From Candidatus Collierbacteria bacterium CG_4_9_14_3_um_filter_43_16 (GTDB lineage Bacteria > Patescibacteriota > Microgenomatia > UBA1400 > MFAQ01): a DNA stretch of 21,881 nucleotides. The stretch covers positions 16,229 through 38,109 of the forward strand of contig PFUC01000019.1 in the NCBI GenBank assembly GCA_002789895.1, given 5' to 3'. A program made the position numbers and the translations under genes. Under the pieces are notes generated by a model. The model saw only the letters and a list, made by a program, of their open reading frames with translations, did no database searches and was not told the origin of the DNA. Positions 1 to 9,219 of the stretch are shown here, one piece after another; position 1 is the stretch's first letter; each line of letters begins with the position of its first letter.

Positions 1-285
1 TTTTCTTTTGGCATACACAAACTTATCCGAGTCGGTAACGGGAACGCAAAGACATCTCCCCTCCATGCCTTTGACCTCTACGGCGGTGTGAGTGAGACCA
101 CTATCGTCGAACGACAAAGAGTTAACGTCAATCGTAGGCAAAACGCGATAAACCGCCTCGTGGGTATCTGGATGGGAGTAAAAATGTGATTGCGGAGTCA
201 CAAAAACCTCTTCACCTGAGGCAAGACAACTGATTACTTTTGTGTCCCCTAATTCAACAAAACAAGTTGTTTCTTTTTTGGACAT
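1..285 (-). CDS. Hypothetical protein, C-terminus cut by window edge
   Basis: An ATG at 283-285 opens a frame that runs without a stop to the window edge, giving the first 95 residues. I do not recognise the family. The visible part is soluble, with no signal peptide or membrane segment. It has four cysteines (about residues 8, 20, 78, 80) and four histidines (34, 38, 42, 66). The spacing CxC at 78-80 and HxxxHxxxH at 34-42 could bind a metal, but that is only a suggestion. The start follows no clear Shine-Dalgarno site. It is transcribed in the same direction as the glycan cluster but separated from it by 69 bases. The coding call rests on the uninterrupted frame and sensible composition. 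Confidence 0.6.
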   Translation of the reverse strand, partial: MSKKETTCFVELGDTKVISCLASGEEVFVTPQSHFYSHPDTHEAVYRVLPTIDVNSLSFDDSGLTHTAVEVKGMEGRCLCVPVTDSDKFVYAKRK

Positions 286-354
286 GGCGTGCTAGTGTTT
301 GTTTTAGGTGTTGTTCCGGGTCTTAATGCATGGCAAATAGGCTCAAAAAGTCGT

Positions 355-1272
355 CTATTTCAGGAGGCGTCGCTGGAGCTTGAGGAAGAAGGCGTCGGTT
401 TTGGATTTGGAGTTTTGGATCTTGGAGGTAAGAAACCAATAGCGGAATTCTTTGAATTTTTGTAAGAAACTGTTTTGCCAGGTTGGAGTAAGTTCTCTTT
501 CACTGATGGGTTTGTTGCCTTCCGTTTGCCAAACTTTTAGATAAATAAGGAGTATAGAGAAAAACTGAAGCATGGCTATAATCAGTCCATGAAGACCATC
601 TCTGTAACCTTCACCGGCAAAGAAGCGGGACAAAAACTCGCCAACAGGTTTTTTTATTAAATCTGCAGGGTCGAATTTGTAGCCGAAGTTAATTAACTCT
701 TTGGACTGCTGGTTGGAGTATCGGAGTGCCCTGAGGAAATATTCGTCGATGGTACGATAATGGTGGTGTTCCAGAGCCAGACCCGTTTCTGCCTCCAAAT
801 TGACACCTGTACCGTAAGTGATAGGCACCGAATGAATCTCATCTTGCCACTCTACTGAACCCTTTTTGAAAAAGCGGACATTATAGTCCGGCCACCAACG
901 TGAATACTGTAGCCAATGGCCAAAAACCAGATTCTTCCTGGGTATGCGTACAAAATCAACTTCGTTTTTGTCGGCAACTTCAATTAACTTGGCTGCTAAT
1001 GTCCTGGACACGCGCTCGTCAGCGTCCACAATCAAGATCCACTCCCCAAGAGCCTTCTTGATAGCAAAGTTTCTAGCTGGCTCAACAAAGCCAACCACTT
1101 TGTGATCATAGATCCGGTCGGTAAATTGGTTGACAATTTCTTTCGTATTGTCTTCCGACTCCATATCGACCACGACAATCTCGTCACAGAATCCAAGTGC
1201 TTTCAGGCAATCAAAAATATTTTCAGATTCGTTTCTGGTATTAACAACTGCTGAAATTTTTATCTTGGCCAT
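355..1272 (-). CDS. Family 2 glycosyltransferase, WaaE/KdtX-like
   Basis: This 305-residue protein is a GT-A fold glycosyltransferase that would transfer a sugar from a nucleotide donor at the inner face of the membrane. The N-terminus has the typical GT2 opening strand (SAVVNTRNES, residues 7-16), then EIVVVDMESEDNT (31-43), and the metal-binding DADE motif at 83-86. Further on come WWPDYNVRFF and a HHHY cluster, as in the WaaE/KdtX type of lipopolysaccharide-core glucosyltransferase. A hydrophobic helix at about residues 230-250 probably docks it to the membrane. The ATG lies 3 bases after the stop of the upstream gene (1276-4503), so the two are probably co-transcribed. Acceptor and sugar cannot be told from sequence. 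Confidence 0.85.
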   Translation of the reverse strand: MAKIKISAVVNTRNESENIFDCLKALGFCDEIVVVDMESEDNTKEIVNQFTDRIYDHKVVGFVEPARNFAIKKALGEWILIVDADERVSRTLAAKLIEVADKNEVDFVRIPRKNLVFGHWLQYSRWWPDYNVRFFKKGSVEWQDEIHSVPITYGTGVNLEAETGLALEHHHYRTIDEYFLRALRYSNQQSKELINFGYKFDPADLIKKPVGEFLSRFFAGEGYRDGLHGLIIAMLQFFSILLIYLKVWQTEGNKPISERELTPTWQNSFLQKFKEFRYWFLTSKIQNSKSKTDAFFLKLQRRLLK

Positions 1273-1275
1273 GGG

Positions 1276-4200
1276 CTAGTTAAATTTATATATGTTTATT
1301 TCCCCTGAGTCAAAGATTTTCTCCAGATGTAGATCGGCGGGGGCCAATTTCAACTTTTGAAGACGAGTTTCGTAGACGTATTGAATATGGTTATTTTGTA
1401 GAAAAGCTCTCCCCCACTCTTTATCTTCGGTGTTGTAGAAACGCTGAACATCTCTGGCCCGCTCGGAGTAAGCAAAACCGGTAATATCCAGATTGATGGT
1501 ATCGGCTAGAAACTCTGGTTGGCCGGAGAGTGCTGAAATATAGGCAGTTGAAACATAGGCATAAAGAGGTTTGGGGGCCGATACACGACTAGCCGCCACC
1601 TCATTGTAGGGTGGAGACAGAACGATTCCTTTTGGCTCTGCTCGAAGCTTGTCCAGTGCCAATAGTTCGGTATAACTTAATCGTGAGGATGAGAAGTAAC
1701 CGAGGTAGTCCTTGAGGGTCCCGACAGTGGTGGCGATTGCGAGGAAGATGAGAATCAGGATTAGTAGTGCGAGGTGTTTGGTGCGGGGTGCGAAGGCGGA
1801 AATATATTTGGCGGTAAAAATGCCTAGAAAGAAGAGAGCATAATACATGAACTGGATGGTGTTCCAAGGATTGATGTTTTGAACAAAAAGAAGCGGTAGT
1901 AATAAACCGAAGGCGATAAGCCAGCGGACTATTGTCTCTGAATCAGAATGAGATTTTGTCCGACTCATTTCAAATAATCCGAGTAGGCGAACTCCGAGAT
2001 TTCCAACTAAAAATACGATTAAGGCAAATAAATTGATCACACTAAGTTTAAGGAAATTTCCCGAGGCTTCGTAAGCTTGCCAGGCTTCGACCAGACGAGG
2101 CCAATAGACACGATCAAACGAAGCAAACAGACTTCGGGGAAACCAGAGGGGCGAAAAAATAAATGGTGATTGACCGGCGAAAGTAGTGAAAGGCAGTGAA
2201 ATTAGGATGCCGATAAGCAGAACTCCAATAAATAGTTTGTATTTTTTGGAAAATAGCAGAGCTCCAAGTAAGAGAATAAAAGCGTAGACCTTGGTTTGGG
2301 CTAGAAGACCGCCGAGGAGAGAGAGAATTATTAGTTCCGAGTTATTGGTTCTTGGTTTACCGCTTAGCTTGTTCAGGAAGAGAAGGAGGAGGGTGATCGA
2401 GAGAGCATAGGGTGGGTTAAGAAAGATGGAAACCGATTGATTGGACCAGAAGGCAGACTCTCCGGTAAAAACGTCTTGTCCAATCAGTAGTTTGGGGATG
2501 AATCCGAATGAACCGGCGAGAAAAACTAACAAAATGGACAGTAATCTCTCCGATCGGGAGTACCGCCAAGTCTTGAGAAGTTTATCTAATAGAAAAATAA
2601 TGGCGATTCCGGCCAGGACGGGAAAGACCCGAAAGTAGAAGTCTAGAGCAGAGAGACCGGAAAGTTTGACCACAATCCCGGAGATAAAATCGAAGAGGAA
2701 GTGATAGTTGGCGATCTTCTCACCTGCTATTTGAGGATGGGAAAAACTAAAAGGAGTGGCCGAGAATTTTTCGATTAAAGACAAATGAAAAAGAGCGTCA
2801 TGGCCATTGGGACCCCAGAAACCCATACCAAAAGGATAAAGGATTCCGCTACGAAAAACAGTTAGGCCGGCTAGGAAAGAGATCAGGAGGGTTATCGGTG
2901 CGAAGGTATTAGTTTGGAAAAATTTATATAGATTCCGGGTCACCTGCCCGCAAGTGCTGAAGTGTCTTAGCTTCTGCAGGCGGGAGCCCGGAATGACAAT
3001 AATAATCAATAGCCAGAAGAGCCAGGTGGAATGAGAAGTGTTTTTGAAGGGGGTATGGGGCGTGAGCTCCCAGACGGTTTGATCTTTGGTAACCATGGGT
3101 TTAATATCTTCGGAATTGATGGTTGGTGCTTGAAAATTAGAGAAAACAATTTTGTCCGGCTGAAAAGTGAGCATTTTTCCGTCCACCCAAAGGGCGGTCT
3201 GCCAGTAGTCCCATTGCTTGGAACGGACAAGATCGGCTTTTTGTAAATCTATATCAAGAACTACTTCCTTACCGGGAAATTTTACCGAATCAATCACCGC
3301 CGGAATTTCGTGGAAAAGACCAAGATCCTGATTGGGGGTAGTCAGGTAATCTTCGTAAATTTCTCGATTGAAAACTCTGAAATCGATAATATTGGTTTTG
3401 CCTTTTTCCGACTTGAGACCAAGACGGTAGAAGGGACTCTGGTACCAAAAAACCTTACCGGAATTGACCCCGGTGGGATCCTCGGTCTGATAAAAATAAG
3501 CAGGAGAGCTTTCGGGATAACGGGCTTTGAACCAATCCCCAAAGTCCGAAAGTGAGATGGGGTGAAAATTGAATTTGTCGCTATTAATCTTTATGGCTTT
3601 GTAAACATTTTTAATTTCCTTTTTGTAGAGAGACAGATCGTAATCATTCTCTAAGCCAATATTTACGTAGGTAAACTCGTTGACTCCTTTTTGATTGTAC
3701 ATAGCGAGCAACTTTTCAAAATACTTTGTGTCTTGACCCAACGCCAAATAATCGTTTACCTGAACCGAATGGAGAGAAGCGTTATTTGATCCGTAAAAAT
3801 TAAACAGGTCTCGTTGAGCCCAGCGAACCATGGCCAAATTGATACGATTTCCGAAACTGTAGGCTGGTATTAATGAATTGTTTTTATCGGGAAAATAGGG
3901 GCTACCGAGATATCCACCCCACAAACGATAACTATCGGTGTTGTATTGATCGTCGTAGTTCATGGCCGTCAAGACTGAATACTTGGACTGAAGATACTGC
4001 AAACTATAACTATCAAAATGCCATGCAGATACCGACTTGGGGTAAAAACCAAAACTAACAAAAAAGGCTGACATATAGGTATCTATCAGCTTCTTTCTGT
4101 CCTCAATCGAGTACCCGGAAAGAAAAATACGATTGGCGTTAAAAAGAGAGATCCCTCCAGGATAAATTACGTTGGCTGCTTCCGTTAATCTGGGGGTGAT

Positions 4201-4503
4201 TTCCAAAAAAGATCCTAAAGACTGATTCTTGTCTGTTTCTATTAGACCGCTGAAGAACGCCGATATGGTGGCATCATTGACGGCGTCAAAGCGGAGAAGC
4301 CAGGTGACCGGAAAGGCTGAGTGAGTTGACTCTTGATATTGAAACAGAGGCAGATCTAAAGGATTCTGTTTGGAATTTTTCCAACCTTCCGGTCCTCTGA
4401 CCGGATTGGCAAAAGAAACATAAGTTTCCGCCTTGAAAGCCTGCACCTTTCTGGAAAAGCAAAGGAGAAGTAAAAAGAAAATGATAAAGATTTTTCTAAG
4501 CAT
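1276..4503 (-). CDS. Two-part membrane protein: deacetylase-like exterior domain plus GT-C-like membrane domain
   Basis: The 1075-residue product starts with a signal peptide (hydrophobic residues 3-16, AxA-like site near 22-25). Residues about 25-480 are non-membrane and resemble the glycoside hydrolase/deacetylase barrel superfamily, with stretches such as ITPRLTEAANVIYPGG, SVSAWHFDSYSLQYLQ and YLGSPYFPDKN. A membrane segment near residues 488-505 follows. Then comes a charged loop encoded by a palindromic repeat (residues 503-525), and then many membrane helices to about residue 930. GHDALFH at 567-573 sits where GT-C glycosyltransferases carry their first-loop acidic motif. The last 140 residues are again soluble. 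The protein may both cut or deacetylate and extend a surface glycan; this is inference. It overlaps the upstream flippase gene by 8 bases. The two halves could once have been separate genes. Confidence 0.75.
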   Translation of the reverse strand: MLRKIFIIFFLLLLCFSRKVQAFKAETYVSFANPVRGPEGWKNSKQNPLDLPLFQYQESTHSAFPVTWLLRFDAVNDATISAFFSGLIETDKNQSLGSFLEITPRLTEAANVIYPGGISLFNANRIFLSGYSIEDRKKLIDTYMSAFFVSFGFYPKSVSAWHFDSYSLQYLQSKYSVLTAMNYDDQYNTDSYRLWGGYLGSPYFPDKNNSLIPAYSFGNRINLAMVRWAQRDLFNFYGSNNASLHSVQVNDYLALGQDTKYFEKLLAMYNQKGVNEFTYVNIGLENDYDLSLYKKEIKNVYKAIKINSDKFNFHPISLSDFGDWFKARYPESSPAYFYQTEDPTGVNSGKVFWYQSPFYRLGLKSEKGKTNIIDFRVFNREIYEDYLTTPNQDLGLFHEIPAVIDSVKFPGKEVVLDIDLQKADLVRSKQWDYWQTALWVDGKMLTFQPDKIVFSNFQAPTINSEDIKPMVTKDQTVWELTPHTPFKNTSHSTWLFWLLIIIVIPGSRLQKLRHFSTCGQVTRNLYKFFQTNTFAPITLLISFLAGLTVFRSGILYPFGMGFWGPNGHDALFHLSLIEKFSATPFSFSHPQIAGEKIANYHFLFDFISGIVVKLSGLSALDFYFRVFPVLAGIAIIFLLDKLLKTWRYSRSERLLSILLVFLAGSFGFIPKLLIGQDVFTGESAFWSNQSVSIFLNPPYALSITLLLLFLNKLSGKPRTNNSELIILSLLGGLLAQTKVYAFILLLGALLFSKKYKLFIGVLLIGILISLPFTTFAGQSPFIFSPLWFPRSLFASFDRVYWPRLVEAWQAYEASGNFLKLSVINLFALIVFLVGNLGVRLLGLFEMSRTKSHSDSETIVRWLIAFGLLLPLLFVQNINPWNTIQFMYYALFFLGIFTAKYISAFAPRTKHLALLILILIFLAIATTVGTLKDYLGYFSSSRLSYTELLALDKLRAEPKGIVLSPPYNEVAASRVSAPKPLYAYVSTAYISALSGQPEFLADTINLDITGFAYSERARDVQRFYNTEDKEWGRAFLQNNHIQYVYETRLQKLKLAPADLHLEKIFDSGEINIYKFN
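2931..2997. repeat. Palindromic repeat inside a coding frame
   Basis: Read on the minus strand, 67 bases begin GTCATTCCGGG and end CCCGGAATC, with outer arms ATTCCGGG and CCCGGAAT. Inner partial pairing (CCCGC/GCGGG, then CTGAAG/CTTC) is imperfect. It belongs by its ends to the same GTCAT...ATCC type as the repeats at 9977-10002 and 12059-12083. It lies in frame in the gene at 1276-4503 and encodes the basic stretch from residue 503 to 525 (PGSRLQKLRH and on) between two membrane helices. Confidence 0.7.
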
Positions 4504-5974
4504 GTTTTATCTTAAAGTAATTAAGAGTATCCAGGAAAAACGATTTTCCTTCAAGAACTAATATGGCCAAGAAGTATATGACGACAGAAAAAATTATAAT
4601 TAGTGCCAGGGAAAGGAAAGAGGAAATTGAGCCGGCAGAGAGATACAGCCAAAAACTCATGGGTAACAACGCCAAAATTGGGGTCTTGATAATATTGAAA
4701 AAATTAAAGTCAACGTATTTTTTGGCAAGTAATATGGTAACAAAGGAAGACGTGGCAATAATCCCGGTAGCATAGGCAACGCCCAAGTAACCAAACCGTA
4801 CAGCCATAAACGGCATCGTTAACCAAGTTAGACCGGTCCACATTAGCATGAGTTTAAAAGTTGATTTTATATGTCCAGTGGCATTGAGAAGGTTGGTAAG
4901 GCTAGTACTGATACTGGCCCAGGCCGAGTTATAAAGATAAATATATAAAGGGATAATGGCAGGTAGCCATTTGACATAACGCGGAATCAGATGCGTTACA
5001 GGTAGGGCCAAAAAACCCATGCCGACAAGGATGGGGAAGGCTAACAAACACATATATTTCAGACTGACTTCGACAGCCTTGGCCAATCTCACTTTGTCGT
5101 GTTGCAATCTGGCAAAGGTAGGAAATGAAACCTTGGTGAGATTGTCCATGACGATTCTTAATGGAAGGCCCGCCCAACGAGAAGCCCAACCAATGTAACC
5201 GAGGCCTTGAGTACCAATGATGCGGGTAAGAATAATGGTCATGCCATCATCTTTGAGAACGGCCAAGAAAGTATTAACTTGATAAGGTAAACCGAAATGC
5301 AGAAGATGCGAGAGCGAAGACCGGCTAATACCAAACGATGGTCGCCAAGGATAAACAAGATACATAGCGATGAGACCAACAACCCCCCGGCCGAGAACGG
5401 CCAGAGTAAATGAGGTAACTCCAAGACCGCGCCATGCACAAATAACAGCAATGGCATTGAAGGTGAGTGTTTCCAATATCTGTGGAAGAATCAGCTTGCT
5501 GAACTTGATTTCTCTTTCCAGCATGATCGAAGGAATTGTCTTTAGCGAGCTAAGGAAAAGTGAAATACCCATAGCATACAGGAGATACATGCCGGTCCGA
5601 TCGATCCGATATTGGGTACGGATTAATGGAGAAAGAATAAAAAGAATGACAAGAAGTGAAATGACTAATATCTGCTGGACGGTAAAAGTGGTCGATAAAT
5701 CTTCCTTGGTAATTTCCTCTTTCTTTTGAATAAGAGCGGCGGCCAAACCAACATCCGAGAAATAGGCAAGAAAGTTAACAAGCGAAGAAACCAGATAGAA
5801 AACACCATAAGTATTGGGATCAAGAAAAATGGTAATGGCGAGAGTAGCGACAAAAGAAATAATTTGAATGATGAAAGTACGGGAAACTAGAGCTAAAACA
5901 CCGGAAACCGACCGTCGTTTAACTTCTTGAATTTCTAACACCGATTGAGCGTCAGGTGGAGTGTTTTCGATCAT
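4496..5974 (-). CDS. Wzx-type polysaccharide flippase (MOP superfamily)
   Basis: This 492-residue protein has about 12-14 hydrophobic helices spread along its length and matches the polysaccharide exporter family (Polysacc_synt type, RfbX/Wzx). Family marks include the N-terminal SGVLALVSRTFIIQIISF, the DVGLAAALIQKKE segment after helix 2, and VSFPTFARLQHDK in the middle loop. Its family role is to move polyprenyl-pyrophosphate-linked glycan units from the inner to the outer face of the membrane. It sits among GT2 and GT-C genes, which fits supply of lipid-linked sugars to outside-facing enzymes. The ATG lies 23 bases inside the end of the upstream gene (5952-7685), and its end overlaps the next gene by 8 bases, so translation is probably coupled. 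Substrate is unknown. Confidence 0.88.
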   Translation of the reverse strand: MIENTPPDAQSVLEIQEVKRRSVSGVLALVSRTFIIQIISFVATLAITIFLDPNTYGVFYLVSSLVNFLAYFSDVGLAAALIQKKEEITKEDLSTTFTVQQILVISLLVILFILSPLIRTQYRIDRTGMYLLYAMGISLFLSSLKTIPSIMLEREIKFSKLILPQILETLTFNAIAVICAWRGLGVTSFTLAVLGRGVVGLIAMYLVYPWRPSFGISRSSLSHLLHFGLPYQVNTFLAVLKDDGMTIILTRIIGTQGLGYIGWASRWAGLPLRIVMDNLTKVSFPTFARLQHDKVRLAKAVEVSLKYMCLLAFPILVGMGFLALPVTHLIPRYVKWLPAIIPLYIYLYNSAWASISTSLTNLLNATGHIKSTFKLMLMWTGLTWLTMPFMAVRFGYLGVAYATGIIATSSFVTILLAKKYVDFNFFNIIKTPILALLPMSFWLYLSAGSISSFLSLALIIIFSVVIYFLAILVLEGKSFFLDTLNYFKIKHA

Positions 5975-7685
5975 CGGAAATTAGTTTGAATAATAAAAGT
6001 ATAGAGAATAAAGTGAGTAGATCGGAAAACAGACGAACCGTGGTGTAGCCTATCCTGGACTCTACGTGATGAACACCTTGTGTGACGGTAACGACTACTC
6101 GTCCCAGCTCAGGATCTATCTCGGTAGAGACCTTTGCCCCATCCACTCTAGTGGTGAGACCGGGAAAAGTATAAAGGGGCAACATGACTTTGGCCACCGG
6201 TGTTGAAGAGTTAACATCAAAGCTCATCCAGTTTGACCCTGCCAGGAAATTTAGAATCCCTCCCCGGCCAACCAAGAATTGGGGGATAGTAAAAGCGGGA
6301 TCTCCTGGTGGTTTGGGTGCCGAGCGGGGTAAATAATCAAAGATGCCTCCGGTCACCTGAAGCTCCCACTGAAGACTGGAGAGCTTTTCTTGAGTGGTAA
6401 TCCTCACGTGCCTTTCGAAATGAAAAAAACCAATATTAAAAGTAATGATACAAATAATAAAAATAGCAAACAGAATCGGCCTGACCATCTTAGGTATAGA
6501 AACAGTCACGAGATAACCTGATGCAAAAGAAAAATAGAAAACTATCAAGGCCACGAGGCGCCAAGGAAACTGGGCGAACTGAAGGATACTCAAGCGTTCC
6601 CAGATAAAGTTTGATCGGCTATGAGTAAGAAAAGCGTATATAAAACCGAAAGCGACTAACATTATGATCATCATTGGTAAAGATTTCCCTCTCCAGGGAC
6701 CATCGGCCAACTTTCGCGAGAATGACAATCTAATTAATGCTATTAAAGCGGCAAGAACTGCGCCAATCCATTGGAGATGGCCGATGGAAAAAGACATGCC
6801 ATCTTCCGGACCCCAGGTAGAACCGCCGTAGCCCCAAAAGCGAGACAGAAAAAGCTGTTTGATGTCGGCAAAGTGGGCTAGATAATTAAAATACCCTACA
6901 GTCATGGAATCGACATGAACAAATTTTTGTTCTAGGACCACTGGAATAAAGAAAAAGGCCGAAAGCCCAATTCCCAGAAGGCCGACCAGGAAAAGATTTT
7001 TGACTGCCATAAATTTACCGGTTTTCCACATCCAGAAAATGGCCCAAATGATGGCAGTTGGGGCAAAAACCAAAGTCATCACATTGTGCGAAGTGAACTG
7101 CAAAGCCAAAGCAAGGCTTAATAAAATAAAGTTTGTTTTGGATTTTTCTTTGGTGATTAGCCGATAAATGTAGAGAAGGACAAAGGGGAACCAGACCATG
7201 CCCCACCCTTCATTCATGGCGCCACGAACGAAAATATCGACCGAATGATAAGGAGAGTAAACGTAGATAACGCCGGCTAAGATGCCTCCCCATCTACCAA
7301 AGAACTCCTTAGCCAAGAGATACATTCCCAGGCCAGAAAGTAAAAAGGCAAGAGCGAACATGACTTTGACGGGCAAGAAATAACCGGCTCCCAAAAGAAC
7401 CATCAGCTCCATGGGATAGTAAGGCATGGGTGGATAAAATTCCATCAAGGGATAGCCATAGCCATAACCGGCGTCAGGTACCCAACGACAGGGTATTTGA
7501 CCATCAAGGAGGCACTTGTGAATTTCATAAAGTCGGAAAACTTGAAGGTCGTCATGCATTGGAAAAAAGCCTGGCTTAAAAATGTCGGCAACGGCTGGTA
7601 GTAACAATAAGAGCAAGAGAAACTCCAAACGGAAGCGCCAAAATAGTTTAATGAACGAGGGTATCAATTGGAAAAAATAACGCAT
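5952..7685 (-). CDS. PTPS-related multi-pass membrane protein, GT-C-like
   Basis: The 577-residue protein looks like the family labelled 6-pyruvoyl-tetrahydropterin synthase-related membrane domain. That name is historical; the members look like membrane glycosyltransferases. After a first helix (residues 18-36) comes FFPMHDDLQVFRLYEI with H44-D45-D46, the place of the acidic catalytic motif in GT-C enzymes. This is followed by GYGYPLMEFYPPMPYYP and IYVYSPYHSVDIFVRGAMNEGWG, both typical of the family. Roughly ten helices follow, then a soluble segment (about 425-545), then a final helix. It probably glycosylates a surface lipid or protein from a polyprenyl-phosphate sugar; this is inferred from the fold. 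A TATAAT box ends 8 bases before the ATG. Confidence 0.8.
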   Translation of the reverse strand: MRYFFQLIPSFIKLFWRFRLEFLLLLLLLPAVADIFKPGFFPMHDDLQVFRLYEIHKCLLDGQIPCRWVPDAGYGYGYPLMEFYPPMPYYPMELMVLLGAGYFLPVKVMFALAFLLSGLGMYLLAKEFFGRWGGILAGVIYVYSPYHSVDIFVRGAMNEGWGMVWFPFVLLYIYRLITKEKSKTNFILLSLALALQFTSHNVMTLVFAPTAIIWAIFWMWKTGKFMAVKNLFLVGLLGIGLSAFFFIPVVLEQKFVHVDSMTVGYFNYLAHFADIKQLFLSRFWGYGGSTWGPEDGMSFSIGHLQWIGAVLAALIALIRLSFSRKLADGPWRGKSLPMMIIMLVAFGFIYAFLTHSRSNFIWERLSILQFAQFPWRLVALIVFYFSFASGYLVTVSIPKMVRPILFAIFIICIITFNIGFFHFERHVRITTQEKLSSLQWELQVTGGIFDYLPRSAPKPPGDPAFTIPQFLVGRGGILNFLAGSNWMSFDVNSSTPVAKVMLPLYTFPGLTTRVDGAKVSTEIDPELGRVVVTVTQGVHHVESRIGYTTVRLFSDLLTLFSILLLFKLISDDRKHST

Positions 7686-7693
7686 GTGGCTTA

Positions 7694-7699
7694 ATTATA
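7694..7699 (-). promoter_or_regulatory. Candidate -10 box for the PTPS-related gene (leaderless)
   Basis: On the minus strand the sequence is TATAAT, followed by 8 bases and the ATG at 7685. It lies in the 31-base gap after the stop of the upstream gene. With the usual 6-8 base distance from -10 box to transcript start, the RNA would begin at or just before the start codon. No good -35 hexamer is seen. Confidence 0.5.
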
Positions 7700-7716
7700 T
7701 ACGGAGGAAAACAGGT

Positions 7717-9219
7717 TTATTTCAGGCGGAGGAATTGGAGGGATTCGCGGGTACCGTCCATCCGAACCATTTTGGGATACTCCTTAATTAACTCTAACTT
7801 GGATAAGTCGCCAGCAGAAAGATGGTTCCGGGATTTGTTTAGAACCAAGAAGCGCAGATTGTCACTAGAGGTGTTTAGAAGACCGGAAGGAATTTCCGAA
7901 ACATAGTAAGTAGAGCCAACAATGGTAATGTTTTTATTGCCTTCGGTATAGATCTGCAAACCATCCGGTAGAGTGCCGAAAAAACCTTCGGTAAAGACAA
8001 CTATTTTCTTACCTTTGGAAGCTTCGTCAATTAAGTACCGAGCCACTTCTTTTTGACCGTAGCCGGCAGTCCACTCTTCGAAGTAGCCATTGCGCATATC
8101 AAACGACATGGGAGCTAGGGCGGGGTTGAATAAATAAACAAGGGAAATGAGAAATGGTAGGGAAAGGAAAAGGGTGATCGATGATTTAATCAGAAGTCCC
8201 TTGTGACTAAAAAGCCAATGGAGTCCCAAACCAGCCAGCGGAATTAAAGGTAAAACGGCGTATAAAATATAGCGACTGGTATAGACTTTGGCAACGAAGG
8301 CCTGGTACAGGAGAGGAGCCAGGGAGACAATAATTAATAAGACATATTGGCGTCTGACTTTTGAATTTAGGTAGCCTAGTACTCCCAACAGTAGAACTGT
8401 AGGCGAGAACAATAGGAATAACCAGTTTAAGGTGGTTTCAATATTGCCAATAAATGGTGTCGTGGGATGAGATAATATCTCTTTGATAGAAAAAACGTAA
8501 TCTTGGTTCCGAGTACCGATCATTTGAAAACCAACACCCAAACGGAGAATGGCGTACATAGCCTGAGAAATAAACAAGGACAGGAATAATCCCCAAAGGA
8601 GTTTCTTTACAAGATCCATGGTGATTTTTTTTTGATCGAGAGTAAATAGTATGGCCAACAAAGTCCAAAAATAAAAAATCATGGCTGGAGATTTGGTGAG
8701 AAGCCCGCCGCCGATAGCAAACCCCAGGTACATTGCATATTCGTTATGAAGAGTATTGGCGAATTTTACGGCAAAGACCAGAGACCAAACTCCAAACATT
8801 GCTAGTAAACTATCCGTCAGCGCCATGCGGTCGAAAAATATAGTGAAGGGAATAATGGCATAAATCAGAGAAGAAAAAAGAGCTATAAAAGGATCGGAAA
8901 AGAGTAATAAGGCCAGTGTTCCTATACCCACCAAGGAACCAAAACCGGCAAAAAAGGAGACCAAACGACCAGCAATTAACGGATCAGAGACGAGTTTAAG
9001 AAAAGGCATGGTGGACCACATAAAGAGTGGTTGTTTGCCATCCGACAGCGGTAAAAAGCGAAGTGTAGGCTCCGCGCGCATTACCTGAGACCAGCGAATA
9101 TAAATGGCCTCGTCGACAAAGACTGGGGTTTGCCCCAAACGATAAAGCCGAAAAAACAAAAAGAGGGCTAGGGTGATAATAGCCAAACTAAGTAAACAAA
9201 AAACTTTATTTTTGATCAT
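7717..9219 (-). CDS. PMT/ArnT-type GT-C glycosyltransferase
   Basis: This 500-residue membrane protein resembles dolichyl-phosphate-mannose-protein mannosyltransferase and ArnT-like enzymes, which use polyprenyl-phosphate sugars on the outer face. After helix 1 (about 6-24) it has FRLYRLGQTPVFVDEAIY with the D36-E37 catalytic-type pair, then GKQPLFMWSTMPFLKL and the SLIYAIIPFTIFFDRMALTD segment typical of PMT_2. A soluble C-terminal tail follows the last helix. I chose the ATG at 9217-9219 because AGGAA lies 5 bases upstream and the overlap with the upstream GT2 gene is then 14 bases. A longer frame to 9321 would add 34 polar residues lying wholly within that gene. It is paired with the GT2 gene that probably makes its donor. 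Confidence 0.87.
   Translation of the reverse strand: MIKNKVFCLLSLAIITLALFLFFRLYRLGQTPVFVDEAIYIRWSQVMRAEPTLRFLPLSDGKQPLFMWSTMPFLKLVSDPLIAGRLVSFFAGFGSLVGIGTLALLLFSDPFIALFSSLIYAIIPFTIFFDRMALTDSLLAMFGVWSLVFAVKFANTLHNEYAMYLGFAIGGGLLTKSPAMIFYFWTLLAILFTLDQKKITMDLVKKLLWGLFLSLFISQAMYAILRLGVGFQMIGTRNQDYVFSIKEILSHPTTPFIGNIETTLNWLFLLFSPTVLLLGVLGYLNSKVRRQYVLLIIVSLAPLLYQAFVAKVYTSRYILYAVLPLIPLAGLGLHWLFSHKGLLIKSSITLFLSLPFLISLVYLFNPALAPMSFDMRNGYFEEWTAGYGQKEVARYLIDEASKGKKIVVFTEGFFGTLPDGLQIYTEGNKNITIVGSTYYVSEIPSGLLNTSSDNLRFLVLNKSRNHLSAGDLSKLELIKEYPKMVRMDGTRESLQFLRLK

Noticed and set aside
286..354. Promoter or RNA gene in the gap between the first two genes
   Set aside because: No -10 box close to the ATG at 285, no hairpin with a T-run and no other structure could be seen.
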